Under the pieces are notes generated by a model. The model was given only the letters and a program-made list of their open reading frames with translations, did no database searches and had not been told where the DNA came from. Below, piece by piece: positions 24,596 to 33,489 of a stretch of 48,705 bases of DNA. The translations under genes and the position numbers were made by a program. The DNA comes from an uncultured Sphingomonadaceae bacterium. Its GTDB lineage: Bacteria; Pseudomonadota; Alphaproteobacteria; Sphingomonadales; Sphingomonadaceae. The first letter of the stretch is position 1. Every line of letters begins with the position of its first letter. Location of the stretch: assembly GCA_902806235.1 (NCBI GenBank), contig CADCVW010000075.1:1-48705 (forward strand), in the 5' to 3' direction.

Positions 24596-25432
24596 TCAGG
24601 CGGCGGGCGGGGCGGGCGCCGGCGCGGTGTCGAGCAGCGCCGCCGTTTCGATCATGTCCAAGGCGCGGCGCGCCTGGACGTAGCGGCGCGCTTCGTCGAC
24701 CCAGGGGCCGGCCGCGTCCCGCGTCGGCAGGCGGAGCACCTCGGCGAGCGCGACGTCGACCTGGCCCGCGTCCAGCCGGCTCAGCGCGAACTGGACGCGC
24801 TCGGTGGGCAGGCTGGACGGCGCGCCCGCGCGGCGCACGGTGACGAGCTCGGAAAGCTCGCGCTTGGTCGCCTGCCACCAGTCCCCGCCGGCCGGACGAT
24901 CGGCGAGCGCCGGGGCAGCCTCGGCCAGGTCGAGCTTGAGCCGGTCGAGCGTGACGGGGCGGCGCGACGCGCCGATCACCAGCGCCACCGCCCCCGGCTG
25001 CGCCGCGCCGAAACGGTCGCGGAGCAATCCCTCGAGGTAGCCGAGCGAAACGCCGCGATCGAGCGCGCGGCGCGCCGCGAAGGCGACCAGCAGCCCTTCG
25101 GCCCGCCCCGCGTCGCCCGCGGCGGCGCGGGCGCGGGCGTCGATCAGCGACAGCCGTTCCTCGAGCGCGGCCATGCGCGCGTCGAGCGCCGGGCCGCCCG
25201 CGGTGATCACGGGCACGGCGGTGACGGGCGCCACCACCCGCACGGGGGCGGGCGGGCGGACGCCGAGCAGCTCGGGCGCATGGTCCCAGCGCGCGACCAG
25301 CAGCAAGGCGGCGGCCGAGCCGAGCAGGAAGGCGCCCAGCAGGAGGCCGAGCCACATGAGCGGGCGGGCGCGTCGAGCGGGCACGTGCGGCGGCGACACG
25401 GACGCGCGGGGGTTGAAAGCCATGTCGTTCAT
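24596..25432 (-). CDS. Membrane-anchored protein of the hem operon (mitofilin/HemX-like position)
   Basis: A 278-residue protein with a cytoplasmic N-terminus, one membrane helix (about residues 25-46, LGLLLGAFLLGSAAALLLVA) and a helical periplasmic domain with a heptad-like stretch DARMAALEERLSLIDARARAAAG. The rest is Ala-rich helix with WWQATKRELSELVTVRR. Genes of this type follow hemD in many alphaproteobacteria and are called mitofilin- or HemX-like; no enzymatic role is known. The ATG at 25432 is chosen for its ATGA overlap with the hemD stop over an in-frame start seven codons earlier. Confidence 0.75.
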   Translation of the reverse strand: MNDMAFNPRASVSPPHVPARRARPLMWLGLLLGAFLLGSAAALLLVARWDHAPELLGVRPPAPVRVVAPVTAVPVITAGGPALDARMAALEERLSLIDARARAAAGDAGRAEGLLVAFAARRALDRGVSLGYLEGLLRDRFGAAQPGAVALVIGASRRPVTLDRLKLDLAEAAPALADRPAGGDWWQATKRELSELVTVRRAGAPSSLPTERVQFALSRLDAGQVDVALAEVLRLPTRDAAGPWVDEARRYVQARRALDMIETAALLDTAPAPAPPAA

Positions 25433-26100
25433 CGTCGGGCCGGATTGTTGCACAGCGGAACGGCCATTGCCAGCAGCGCGGGGTCGCGCGGTTCGGGGGT
25501 GACGGCGACCGCCTCCCAGCCACCGCAGGCCGCGTCGGCCGCGCGCCGGCTGATGGCGGCGAGCGCGATTCCCGCCCGGTCGAGCCCGGCCCGATCAGCG
25601 AGCGCGGCGAAGGCACGGCCTCCCGCGGCCGAGTGCAGCAGGGCAACGGCGCGGGCCGCCTCGGCCGGCGGTGAGACGTCGCGGGACCGCATCTCGTACA
25701 CGGCCCGGTGCAGGGGCAAGAGCGGGATGTGGTCCGCGCCGCACAGGTGGAGCACGGGGCCAACTTCCCGCTCGGCCAGGAGCGCGCCGAGCGCTGCGGC
25801 GTCGCGGGAGCCCTCGACTACTCGTGCGAAGCCGGCCGCGCGCGCCGCCACCGCCGTGCCCGGGCCGACGGCGTAGGCGGGGAGCCCCGCGAAACGCGCG
25901 AGGCGCGGCCCGGCGAGGCGGGGGGCCTGCGCGCTGGTGAAGGCGACCGCGGCGACGGCGGCGGGATCGGGCGCGTCCCAGGGGACGGGCAGGGCCTCAA
26001 ACAAGGACAGCACGATCGGGCGGAGGCCCAGCGCGCGGGCGCGTGCGGCGGTGCGCGACGCGCCGGGCTCGGCGCGTAGCACGAGCAGCGGGCGGCTCAA
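25429..26100 (-). CDS. hemD: Uroporphyrinogen-III synthase
   Basis: A 223-residue HemD that closes hydroxymethylbilane with inversion of ring D. Sequence conservation in the family is low; the calls rest on LLVLRAEPGASRTAARARALG at the start, VAFTSAQAPRL, LPAYAVGPGTAVAARAAGF, LLHSAAGGRAFA and IALAAISRRAADAA, and on its place after hemC. The start is a TTG whose TTGA overlaps the hemC stop, a rare start codon whose position is otherwise ideal. The gene before it makes its substrate. Confidence 0.87.
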   Translation of the reverse strand: MSRPLLVLRAEPGASRTAARARALGLRPIVLSLFEALPVPWDAPDPAAVAAVAFTSAQAPRLAGPRLARFAGLPAYAVGPGTAVAARAAGFARVVEGSRDAAALGALLAEREVGPVLHLCGADHIPLLPLHRAVYEMRSRDVSPPAEAARAVALLHSAAGGRAFAALADRAGLDRAGIALAAISRRAADAACGGWEAVAVTPEPRDPALLAMAVPLCNNPARR

Positions 26101-27008
26101 CCCGCGAACAGGGCCGCTAGCCGGGGCGGGGCGCGGTCGAGCAAGGCGGCGGCGAGCGCGGCGGCTCCCTCCGTCTCCGCACTCGGCTCCAACCGCGCCT
26201 CGTCCGCCACGCGGTCCCGCCCGTCCTCCGTCAGCAGCTCCGCCCGCAGCCGGACCGCGCCGTCCTCTCGGGTCGCCAGCGCGGCCACCGGACTGCGGCA
26301 GTCGCCCTTGAGCGCGGCGAGCAGCGCGCGCTCGGCGCGGACGCAGGCGGCGGTGGTCTCGTCCGTGGCGGCCTCGACCAGCCCGCGCGTGGCCACGTCC
26401 TCGCTGCGCACCTCCAAGCCGACGGCGCCTTGGGAGGGGGCGGGGAGCAGCTCGTCAATCGCCACCGCCGCGCCCTCGTCCAGGCCGAGCCGGAGCAGCC
26501 CGGCGGCGGCGAGCAGGGTGGCGTCGACCTCGCCCGCGGCGAGCTTGGCCAAGCGGGTGGCGACGTTGCCGCGGAGCGGGACGATCGTCAGGTCGGGGCG
26601 GCGGTGGAGCAGCTGCGCGGCGCGGCGCGGGGAAGAGGTGCCGAAGCGCGCGCCTTCGGCCAACGCCGCGATGCTCGCCGCGCCCACCAGCCGATCGCGC
26701 ACGTCGGCGCGGGGGAGCAGCGCGGCGACGTGCAGCGCGTCGGGCCGGAAGGTCTCAACGTCCTTCATACTGTGCACCGACAGGTCGGTCTCGCCCGCCA
26801 GCAGCGCGCGATCCAGCTCCTTGGTCCACAAGGCCTTGCCGCCGATCTCGTGGAGCGGCCGGTCCTGCACGCGGTCGCCGGTGGTGCGAATGGGGACGAT
26901 CTCGACCTGCAGAGCATGCCCGTGCGCGGCGCGCAGCGCGTCGGCCGCCAGGCGCGCCTGGGCGAGCGCGAGCGGGGAACCGCGGGTGCCGAGGCGTAAG
27001 GAGACCAT
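26097..27008 (-). CDS. hemC: Hydroxymethylbilane synthase (porphobilinogen deaminase)
   Basis: A 303-residue enzyme polymerising four porphobilinogens. The N-terminal [31 protein letters not shown] with the catalytic Asp, [18 protein letters not shown] and [26 protein letters not shown] are all intact. The Cys that carries the dipyrromethane cofactor is in [12 protein letters not shown]. It is the first gene of the minus-strand hemC-hemD operon and diverges from tsaD across 45 bp. Confidence 0.97.
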   Translation of the reverse strand: MVSLRLGTRGSPLALAQARLAADALRAAHGHALQVEIVPIRTTGDRVQDRPLHEIGGKALWTKELDRALLAGETDLSVHSMKDVETFRPDALHVAALLPRADVRDRLVGAASIAALAEGARFGTSSPRRAAQLLHRRPDLTIVPLRGNVATRLAKLAAGEVDATLLAAAGLLRLGLDEGAAVAIDELLPAPSQGAVGLEVRSEDVATRGLVEAATDETTAACVRAERALLAALKGDCRSPVAALATREDGAVRLRAELLTEDGRDRVADEARLEPSAETEGAAALAAALLDRAPPRLAALFAG

Positions 27009-27053
27009 GCGCGGCTTGCCCTAGCGGCGGCGGGAGTGGCAGGGAACCCGCCC

Positions 27054-28085
27054 ATGCTGATCCTCGGCCTAGAGTCCTCCTGTGACGAGACGGCGGCGGC
27101 GGTCGTCGCCGGCGATCGCCGCGTGCTTTCCCACAAGCTGGCAGGTCAAGAGGCCGACCACGCGCCGTTTGGCGGGGTGGTGCCGGAGATCGCCGCGCGC
27201 GCCCACGGCGAGCAGCTCCCGGGGCTAGTGCGCGGGGCGCTGGCCGAGGCGGGGGTCACGCTCGCCGACGTGGACGCGGTGGCAGCGACCGCGGGGCCGG
27301 GGCTGATCGGCGGGGTGATGGTAGGGCTAGTCACCGCCAAGGCGCTGGCGCTCAGCGCGGGCAAGCCGCTGATCACCGTAAACCACCTGGAGGGCCACGC
27401 CTACTCGCCGCGGCTGGTCGAGCCGGGGCTGGCGTTCCCCTACCTGCTGCTGCTCGTCTCCGGCGGCCATTGCCAGCTGCTCGAGGTGCGGGGCGTTGGC
27501 CGCTTCCGCCGGCTCGCCACCACCATCGACGACGCGGTGGGCGAGGCGTTCGACAAGACGGCGAAGATCCTGGGGCTGGGCTTCCCCGGCGGGCCGGCGG
27601 TAGAGCGGGCGGCGGCGACGGGCGACCCGTTCGCTGTGCCGCTCCCGCGCCCGCTGCTGGGCACGCAGGAGCCGCACTTCTCCTTTGCGGGGCTAAAGAG
27701 CGCCGTCTTGCGCGCGCGGGACGCGGGAACGCACTCGGTCCCCGACATCGCCGCCTCCTTCCAGCAGGCGGCGGTGGAGTGCCTGGTCGATCGGACGGAG
27801 CGGGCGCTGGCGCGGGCGGTGGATGTCACCGCGCTGGTCGTCGCGGGCGGCGTAGCGGCGAACCGCCGGGTGCGGAGCGCGCTGGAGGCGGTCGCGACCG
27901 CCCGCGCGGTGCCCTTCGTCGCGCCGCCCGGCTGGCTGTGCACGGACAACGCGGCGATGATCGCCTGGGCGGGGGTGGAGCGGCTCCGCGAGGGGCTCAC
28001 CGACTCGCTCGACGCCCCCGCCCGCGCGCGCTGGCCGCTCGACCCGGACGCGGAGCCGGCGCGGGGCGCCGGGGTGAAGGCCTGA
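27054..28085 (+). CDS. tsaD: tRNA N6-adenosine threonylcarbamoyltransferase TsaD
   Basis: A 343-residue ASKHA-fold enzyme transferring threonylcarbamoyl to A37 of ANN-decoding tRNAs. It opens [17 protein letters not shown]; the metal-binding His pair is in [14 protein letters not shown], the nucleotide loops are [11 protein letters not shown] and [13 protein letters not shown], and [10 protein letters not shown] is conserved. I use the ATG at 27054; a GTG at 27036 would add six residues without family support. It diverges from hemC and is followed by gpsA after two bases. Confidence 0.96.
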   Translation: MLILGLESSCDETAAAVVAGDRRVLSHKLAGQEADHAPFGGVVPEIAARAHGEQLPGLVRGALAEAGVTLADVDAVAATAGPGLIGGVMVGLVTAKALALSAGKPLITVNHLEGHAYSPRLVEPGLAFPYLLLLVSGGHCQLLEVRGVGRFRRLATTIDDAVGEAFDKTAKILGLGFPGGPAVERAAATGDPFAVPLPRPLLGTQEPHFSFAGLKSAVLRARDAGTHSVPDIAASFQQAAVECLVDRTERALARAVDVTALVVAGGVAANRRVRSALEAVATARAVPFVAPPGWLCTDNAAMIAWAGVERLREGLTDSLDAPARARWPLDPDAEPARGAGVKA

Positions 28086-28087
28086 CC

Positions 28088-29068
28088 GTGCGGACCATCG
28101 GCGTGATCGGCGGCGGCGCGTGGGGCACCGCATTGGCGCAGGTCGCCGCGGCGGGCGGCGAGCCGGTGCGGCTGTGGGTGCGCGAGCCGGAAGTGGTCGC
28201 CGGGATCAACGAGGCGCGCGAGAACGCGGCCTTCCTGCCCGGCGTGCCCTTGGCTCCGACGATCGAGGCGACGGGCGACCTGCCTTCGCTCGCCGACTCG
28301 GACGCGCTGCTGGTGGTCGCGCCCGCGCAGCATCTGGGGGCGGTGCTCCGGCGACTCGGGCCGACGCGCGCGCTGCTCGTGCTCTGCGCCAAGGGGATGG
28401 AGGAAGGGTCCGCCCGGTTGATGCACGAAGTGGCGGCGGAGGCCGCGCCGGAGGCGCCCGTGGCGGTCCTGTCCGGCCCCACCTTCGCCTACGAGGTCGC
28501 GGTGGGGCTGCCGACGGCGGTGACGGCGGCGGCGGAGGATGGCGCGCTCGCGCAAGCCTTCGTCCGCCGCCTCGCCCGGCCCGCGTTCCGCGCCTACCTG
28601 TCGGACGACGTGGTGGGCGCGGAGATCGGCGGGGCGGTGAAGAACGTGCTCGCCGTCGGCTGCGGCGTGGTCGCGGGGCGGGGGCTGGGCAAGAACGCGG
28701 TGGCCGCGACCATCTCGCGCGGCTTCGCGGAGATGACGCGCTTCGGCGTCGCGCGCGGGGCGAAGCCGGAGACCCTGGCGGGGCTTTCCGGCCTCGGCGA
28801 CCTGGTCCTCACCTGCGGGTCCACCGCGTCGCGCAATTTCAGCTTGGGCGTAGGGCTCGGCGAAGGGCGAACAGCGGCCGAGCTGCTCGCCGACCGCCGC
28901 ACGGTCGCGGAAGGCGCATTCACCGCGCCCGTGCTCGCCCGCGCGGCGCGGGACGCAGGGGTGGAGATGCCGATCGTCGACGCGGTGTGTGCGCTGCTCG
29001 ACGGCGTCGCCGGCGTGGACGAGGTGACGAGGGCGCTGCTCGCCCGCCCGCTGCGGCGGGAAAGCTGA
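28088..29068 (+). CDS. gpsA: NAD(P)-dependent glycerol-3-phosphate dehydrogenase
   Basis: A 326-residue enzyme making sn-glycerol-3-phosphate for phospholipids from dihydroxyacetone phosphate. The Rossmann loop is IGVIGGGAWGTALAQ, LLVLCAKGMEEGS and VLSGPTFAYEVA follow, and the catalytic Lys is in IGGAVKNVLAVGCG. The C-terminal domain has AGLSGLGDLVLTCGSTASRNF. The start is a GTG at 28088, two bases after the tsaD stop; longer readings run inside tsaD. The tsaD-gpsA pairing is common in alphaproteobacteria. Confidence 0.95.
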   Translation: MRTIGVIGGGAWGTALAQVAAAGGEPVRLWVREPEVVAGINEARENAAFLPGVPLAPTIEATGDLPSLADSDALLVVAPAQHLGAVLRRLGPTRALLVLCAKGMEEGSARLMHEVAAEAAPEAPVAVLSGPTFAYEVAVGLPTAVTAAAEDGALAQAFVRRLARPAFRAYLSDDVVGAEIGGAVKNVLAVGCGVVAGRGLGKNAVAATISRGFAEMTRFGVARGAKPETLAGLSGLGDLVLTCGSTASRNFSLGVGLGEGRTAAELLADRRTVAEGAFTAPVLARAARDAGVEMPIVDAVCALLDGVAGVDEVTRALLARPLRRES

Positions 29069-29101
29069 GGGGCAGTCGGTTCCTATTCACCTCCACCCGC
29101 C

Positions 29102-29107
29102 TATATC
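29102..29107 (+). promoter_or_regulatory. -10 element for a leaderless tldD transcript
   Basis: TATATC is followed by exactly 6 nt and then the tldD ATG at 29114, so transcription would start on the A of the start codon. No ribosome-binding sequence lies upstream. A -35 is not convincing. Confidence 0.45.
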
Positions 29108-29113
29108 GACGGC

Positions 29114-30544
29114 ATGGCCACTTCCCTCGACCCCCGCCGCTTCCTCTACCGCGACCAGCTCGACCCCGAGAGCGCGCTCCGCGCCACCGCCGACGCGCTG
29201 CGGCGCTGCGACGACGGCGAGCTCTACCTCCAGTACCTCGCGTCCGAGAGCTTCGGCTTCGACGACGGCCGTCTCAAGACCGCCGACTTCAACACCCAGG
29301 CCGGCTTCGGCCTGCGCGGCGTGAGCGGCGAGACCACCGCCTTCGCCCACGCCAACGAGCTGAGCGAGGCCGCCATCCGCCGCGCGGGTGAAACCATGGG
29401 CGTGCTCGACCCGGCGCAGGTAGCGTTAGCTCCCCCGCCGCGCCGCACCAACGCGGCGCTCTACACCGACGCCGACCCGCTCTCCCTCATCCCCTTCGCG
29501 CGCAAGGTCCAGCTCTGCCAGGAGATCGACGCCGCGGCGCGCGCGCGCGACCCGCGGGTGGCGCAGGTGTCCGTGGGCCTGTCCGGTAGCTGGTCGGTGA
29601 TCGACATCGTGCGCCCCGACGGCTTCGTCGCGCACGACGTCCGGCCCCTGGTGCGGCTCAACGTCTCGGTCGTGGTCGAGCGGAACGGGCGGCGCGAGAG
29701 CGGCTTCCACGGGCTCGGCGGGCGCTACCTCTACGACCGTCTGTTCGAGCGCGACACGTGGGAGCGTGCGATCGACGTCGCGCTGGCGCAAGCGCTGGTG
29801 AACCTGGACGCGGTCGCCGCGCCCGCGGGTGAGACCACCGTGGTGCTCGGCCCCGGCTGGCCCGGCGTGCTGCTGCACGAGGCGATTGGCCACGGGCTCG
29901 AGGGCGACTTCAACCGCAAGGGCACCTCCGCCTTCGCCGGGCGGATCGGCGAGCGGGTCGCGGCGCCGGGGGTGACGGTGGTCGACGACGGCTCCATCGG
30001 CGCGCGGCGGGGCTCCTTATCGATCGACGACGAGGGCACGCCCACCCAGTGCAATACCCTCATCGAGGACGGCATCCTCAAGGGCTACATCCATGACCGC
30101 CTGAACGCGCGGCTGATGGGGGTGGAGCCGACGGGCAACGGCCGCCGCGAGAGCTACGCTCACGCCCCCATGCCGCGGATGACCAACACCTTCATGCTGG
30201 GCGGGAATGACGACCCGGCGGAGATCATGGCGCGGGCCGAGGGCGGCATCTTCGCCAAGAGCTTCGGCGGGGGCCAGGTGGATATCACCAGCGGCAAGTT
30301 CGTCTTCTCCTGCACGGAGGCATACAAAATCGAGAAGGGCGGGAAGCTCGGCGCGCCGTTGAAGGGCGCGACGCTGATCGGCGACGGGCCGAGCGTGCTC
30401 ACCCGCGTCCGCGCGATCGGCGACGACATGGCGCTGGACGAAGGCGTCGGCATCTGCGGCAAGGGCGGCCAGTCGGTGCCGGCAGGGGTGGGCCAGCCGA
30501 CCCTGCTGATCGAAGGGCTGACGGTGGGCGGCACGGCGGCCTGA
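29114..30544 (+). CDS. tldD: Metalloprotease TldD
   Basis: A 476-residue subunit of the TldD/TldE zinc protease, which degrades unfolded peptides and matures modified peptides such as microcins. The zinc site is HEAIGHGLEGDFNRKGTSAFAG, with HExxxH replacing the usual HExxH. GNGRRESYAHAPMPRMTNTFM and FGGGQVDITSGKFVFSCTEAY are further TldD blocks, and the N-terminal third carries the PmbA/TldD fold. The partner pmbA/tldE is not in the window. The upstream sequence suggests a leaderless transcript. Confidence 0.96.
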   Translation: MATSLDPRRFLYRDQLDPESALRATADALRRCDDGELYLQYLASESFGFDDGRLKTADFNTQAGFGLRGVSGETTAFAHANELSEAAIRRAGETMGVLDPAQVALAPPPRRTNAALYTDADPLSLIPFARKVQLCQEIDAAARARDPRVAQVSVGLSGSWSVIDIVRPDGFVAHDVRPLVRLNVSVVVERNGRRESGFHGLGGRYLYDRLFERDTWERAIDVALAQALVNLDAVAAPAGETTVVLGPGWPGVLLHEAIGHGLEGDFNRKGTSAFAGRIGERVAAPGVTVVDDGSIGARRGSLSIDDEGTPTQCNTLIEDGILKGYIHDRLNARLMGVEPTGNGRRESYAHAPMPRMTNTFMLGGNDDPAEIMARAEGGIFAKSFGGGQVDITSGKFVFSCTEAYKIEKGGKLGAPLKGATLIGDGPSVLTRVRAIGDDMALDEGVGICGKGGQSVPAGVGQPTLLIEGLTVGGTAA

Positions 30545-30547
30545 GCC

Positions 30548-30751
30548 GTGCCGCTGGTCGAGGTCGGGCGCTACTTCAACAGCTGGGAAGCGCATCTGGT
30601 CAAGGCGCGGCTGGAGGCCGGGGGCGTCGAGAGCGTGCTGTTCGACACGGGCATCAACCTGATTGAGGGCGCGCCGATGCTGTTCCCGGTGCGGCTGATG
30701 GTGCTGGACGAGGACGAGCGGATCGCGCGCGAGGTGCTGGGCGCAGAGTAG
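30548..30751 (+). CDS. DUF2007 small protein
   Basis: A 67-residue protein starting at a GTG three bases after the tldD stop. It shows the DUF2007 pattern VGRYFNSWEAHLVKARLEAGGVES and the hydrophobic strand MLFPVRLMVLDEDERIAREVLG. The domain resembles a ferredoxin-like fold labelled 'putative signal transducing protein', with no demonstrated function. It is probably cotranscribed with tldD. Confidence 0.87.
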   Translation: MPLVEVGRYFNSWEAHLVKARLEAGGVESVLFDTGINLIEGAPMLFPVRLMVLDEDERIAREVLGAE

Positions 30752-30782
30752 TGCGCTGGACGACCCGCGCTCACTGAATCCC

Positions 30783-30880
30783 GTCATCCCCGCGCAGGCG
30801 GGGACCCATAGCCCGCTACGCGCAGGAGTGCACATCCGCGACCGTCGGGGTTTGTGGACCCCCGCCTGCGCGCGAGTGAC
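30783..30880. repeat. Intergenic palindromic repeat, family A copy 2
   Basis: GTCATCCCCGCGCAGGCGGG opens the left arm and CCCCGCCTGCGCGCGAGTGAC closes the right. The internal complementary pair is degenerate here. It separates DUF2007 from the amtB promoter region. Confidence 0.8.
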
Positions 30881-30983
30881 GAGCCGGGCGGCGCTGCCCG
30901 AAAATTGAGCACGGCTGCAGCAGTGCCGTTCGATTAAGCAGCTACCTGTGCCTGCACTCTCTTCTCCCGCCCGCATCGAGCAC

Positions 30984-30999
30984 TGGCACGCCCCTTGCT
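30984..30999 (+). promoter_or_regulatory. Sigma-54 (RpoN) promoter of amtB
   Basis: TGGCACGCCCCTTGCT matches the -24/-12 consensus TGGCAC-N5-TTGCW, with ten bases between the invariant GG and GC. Transcription should start near 31010, leaving a short leader with GGGGAGG before the ATG at 31030. RpoN promoters need an activator such as NtrC; a near-perfect 18-bp palindrome lies upstream at 30909-30926 and might be such a site, although its spacing is not that of the classic NtrC box. Confidence 0.8.
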
Positions 31000-31029
31000 C
31001 CTCTTCCCGGATAGGCCGGGGGAGGCGCA

Positions 31030-32418
31030 ATGTTCGGACGGTGGTTCTGTGTATTGGTGGCGCTGGCGACGGCCGCCCCGGCGTGGGCGCAGGTCGCCGC
31101 GCCCATCGTCCCCGACGCCTCCATGGTCAGCAAGGGCGACACCGCCTGGGTGCTGCTGTGCGCCGCCTTGGTGCTGATGATGTCGGTGCCGGGCCTGGCC
31201 CTCTTCTACGGCGGGCTGGTGCGGACTAAGAACATGGTCAGCGTGCTGATGCAGGTGCTCAGCATCGTCTCGGTCGCCGCGCTGGTCTGGGTCGGCTGGG
31301 GCTATTCGCTCGCCTTCACCAGCGGCAACCCGTTCGTCGGCTCGCTCGACAAGGCCTTCCTGCGCGGCGTCTCCGCGACGAGCCTGTCCGCGACCTTCTC
31401 CAACGGCGTCTACCTCCCCGAGCTCGCCTTCGTCGCCTTCCAGATGACCTTCGCCTGCATCACGCCCGCGCTGATAGTGGGCGCCTTCGCCGAACGGGTG
31501 CGCTTTCCGGCGCTGATGCTGTTCACGCTGCTGTGGCTGACGCTGATCTACGCGCCGATCGCGCACATGGTCTGGTACTGGGCGGGGCCGGACTTTCTAA
31601 ACGGTGCTCCCGACGACGTCGGCCTGCTCTGGGGCATGGGCGCGCTCGACTTCGCGGGCGGGACGGTGGTTCATGTCAATTCCGGCATCGCCGGGCTGGT
31701 GGGCGCGCTGATGATCGGCCCCCGGCTCGGCCATAACCGCGAGCCGATGCCGCCGCACTCGCTCGTCATGACGATGATTGGGGCGTCCTTGCTGTGGGTC
31801 GGCTGGTTCGGCTTCAACGCCGGCAGCAACTTGGAGGCGAACGGGGTGGCTGCGGTGGCCTTCGTCAACACGCTGGTCGCGTCGGCGGCGGGGGCGGTGA
31901 GCTGGGCGTTGGTGGAGGGCGTCGCCCATAAGCGGGCGTCGCTGCTCGGCGCGGCGACTGGCGCGGTGGCGGGGCTGGTGGCGATCACCCCGGCTAGCGG
32001 TTACGCGCACCCGGGAACCGCCATCCTGCTCGGCGCGGCCGCCTCGCCGATCTGCTGGTTCTTCATCACGACCGTGAAGAGCCGGCTCGGCTACGACGAC
32101 TCGCTCGACGTGTTCGGTGTCCACTGCGTTGGCGGCATCGTCGGCGCGCTCGCCACGGCGGTGGTGGCGGACCCGGCGCTCGGCGGGCAGGGCTTCTTCG
32201 ATTACACCAAGCTGCCTGCGGTGATGGGCGAATACGACATGGGCGGGCAGCTGTGGACGCAGGTCAAGGCGGTGGCGGTGACGCTCGCTTGGTCGGGCGT
32301 CGGTTCGGCGGTGCTCTTCTTCGTGGTCGACAAGCTGATGGGCCTGCGGGCGGACGCGGACCACGAGCGCGAGGGCCTCGACCTCGCCGAGCACGGCGAG
32401 CGCGCCTACAACTATTGA
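31030..32418 (+). CDS. amtB: Ammonium transporter Amt family
   Basis: A 462-residue inner-membrane ammonium channel with an N-terminal signal peptide (cleavage near WAQ) and eleven following hydrophobic segments. The pore His pair is present, in GALDFAGGTVVHVNSGIAG and SLDVFGVHCVGGIVGALATA, along with the ammonium-site Asp of ALDFAGG. The sigma-54 promoter implies induction under nitrogen limitation. The usual neighbour glnK (PII), which plugs the channel, is absent on both sides. A hairpin terminator follows. Confidence 0.96.
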   Translation: MFGRWFCVLVALATAAPAWAQVAAPIVPDASMVSKGDTAWVLLCAALVLMMSVPGLALFYGGLVRTKNMVSVLMQVLSIVSVAALVWVGWGYSLAFTSGNPFVGSLDKAFLRGVSATSLSATFSNGVYLPELAFVAFQMTFACITPALIVGAFAERVRFPALMLFTLLWLTLIYAPIAHMVWYWAGPDFLNGAPDDVGLLWGMGALDFAGGTVVHVNSGIAGLVGALMIGPRLGHNREPMPPHSLVMTMIGASLLWVGWFGFNAGSNLEANGVAAVAFVNTLVASAAGAVSWALVEGVAHKRASLLGAATGAVAGLVAITPASGYAHPGTAILLGAAASPICWFFITTVKSRLGYDDSLDVFGVHCVGGIVGALATAVVADPALGGQGFFDYTKLPAVMGEYDMGGQLWTQVKAVAVTLAWSGVGSAVLFFVVDKLMGLRADADHEREGLDLAEHGERAYNY

Positions 32419-32439
32419 CGAGTTCCTCCTGGGGAGACT

Positions 32440-32469
32440 GGCCGGCGGGGTGACCCGCCGGTCTTTTTT
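32440..32469 (+). terminator. Rho-independent terminator of amtB
   Basis: A 10-bp GC-rich stem, GGCCGGCGGG paired with CCCGCCGGTC (one G-U), with a GTGA loop, is followed by six T residues, 22 bases after the amtB stop. Confidence 0.88.
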
Positions 32470-32478
32470 GCCGGACCC

Positions 32479-32585
32479 GTCGCCCCAGCGGAAGCTGGGG
32501 CCGCTCTCGACGAGGATCGCCCCGCTACGGCCGTCGCAGGGCTATGGTGCGGTTCGATGGCGGCCCCAGCTTACGCTGGGGCGAC
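32479..32585. repeat. Intergenic palindromic repeat, family B copy 1
   Basis: GTCGCCCCAGCGGAAGCTGG opens the left arm and CCCCAGCTTACGCTGGGGCGAC closes the right, around a centre with TACGGCCGTCGCAGGGCTATGG. It follows the amtB terminator and ends 5 bp before the stop of the convergent desaturase gene. Confidence 0.85.
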
Positions 32586-32589
32586 GTCA

Positions 32590-33489
32590 TTACGGTTGAT
32601 CCGCCTGCTGCGCTTGCCACTGGCGTCGAATAATCTCGCTCGTCTCGCGCGAGCCGTCCGGCGACCAGCCGGGCGGGCCGAAGGCGTAGCCCAGCCGCTC
32701 GCGCCAGCTGCGCGCGGCCCACAGGTCGCGGGCGATGCCGACCCATTCGTGCAGCGCCGCCCAGATCACGTTGAAGCTGCCCAGGTCCCGCACGAGCCCG
32801 TAGCGCGGGCGGTCCTTGTCCACTTCCGGCTCGTAGGTGCCGAACAACCGGTCCCAGACGATGAGCACGCCCGCGTAGTTGCGGTCTAGGTAGCGGGCGT
32901 TGGTCGCGTGGTGGACGCGGTGGTGGCTCGGCGTGTTGAACACGGCCTCAAACCAAGCGGGCATCCGGCCGACCGCCTCCGTGTGGATCCAGAACTGGTA
33001 GACGAGGTTCAGGCCCGCGCAGAACAGCACCATTGGCACGGGAAAGCCGACGAAGAACAGCGGCAGGCGGAAGACGAAGCTCGCCGACAGGAAGCCGGTC
33101 CAGGTCTGCCGCAGCGCGGTGGACAGGTTGTAATGCTGCGAGCTGTGGTGGATCGCGTGGCTCGCCCAGAACCAGCGCACGCGGTGGGCGGTGCGGTGGA
33201 ACCAGTAATAGGCGAGGTCGTCGAGGATGAAGCAGAGCGGCCACGCCCACCACGCGTAAGGGATGTCGAGCAGGCCGAAACCGCTAACCCAGGCGGCGCT
33301 GCCCACGACCGCGCCGCCGAACACCGCGCCCGCGATCGAGGAGCCGAAGCCGAGCAGGAGCGAGGTCAGCGTGTCCCGCGGGCAGTAGCGGTGCCCCGCG
33401 CGCTTCCAGCGCGCGTAGGTCATCTCCGCCAGCACGAGCAGGACGAAGGCGGGCACCGCGAGCTGGACAGGGTCGGGCAGCTTATCCAT
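32590..33489 (-). CDS. Sterol desaturase family (fatty acid hydroxylase superfamily) membrane protein
   Basis: A 299-residue di-iron membrane enzyme candidate. The histidine boxes are YWFHRTAH, ASHAIHHSSQHYN and the C-terminal TPSHHRVHHATN, which coordinate two irons in this superfamily. About four membrane helices precede and separate them. Members hydroxylate or desaturate sterols, carotenoids, fatty acids or ether lipids; bacterial substrates are mostly unknown. Its ATG overlaps the preceding small gene by 8 bp. It is the last gene of a three-gene minus-strand run. Confidence 0.9.
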   Translation of the reverse strand: MDKLPDPVQLAVPAFVLLVLAEMTYARWKRAGHRYCPRDTLTSLLLGFGSSIAGAVFGGAVVGSAAWVSGFGLLDIPYAWWAWPLCFILDDLAYYWFHRTAHRVRWFWASHAIHHSSQHYNLSTALRQTWTGFLSASFVFRLPLFFVGFPVPMVLFCAGLNLVYQFWIHTEAVGRMPAWFEAVFNTPSHHRVHHATNARYLDRNYAGVLIVWDRLFGTYEPEVDKDRPRYGLVRDLGSFNVIWAALHEWVGIARDLWAARSWRERLGYAFGPPGWSPDGSRETSEIIRRQWQAQQADQP

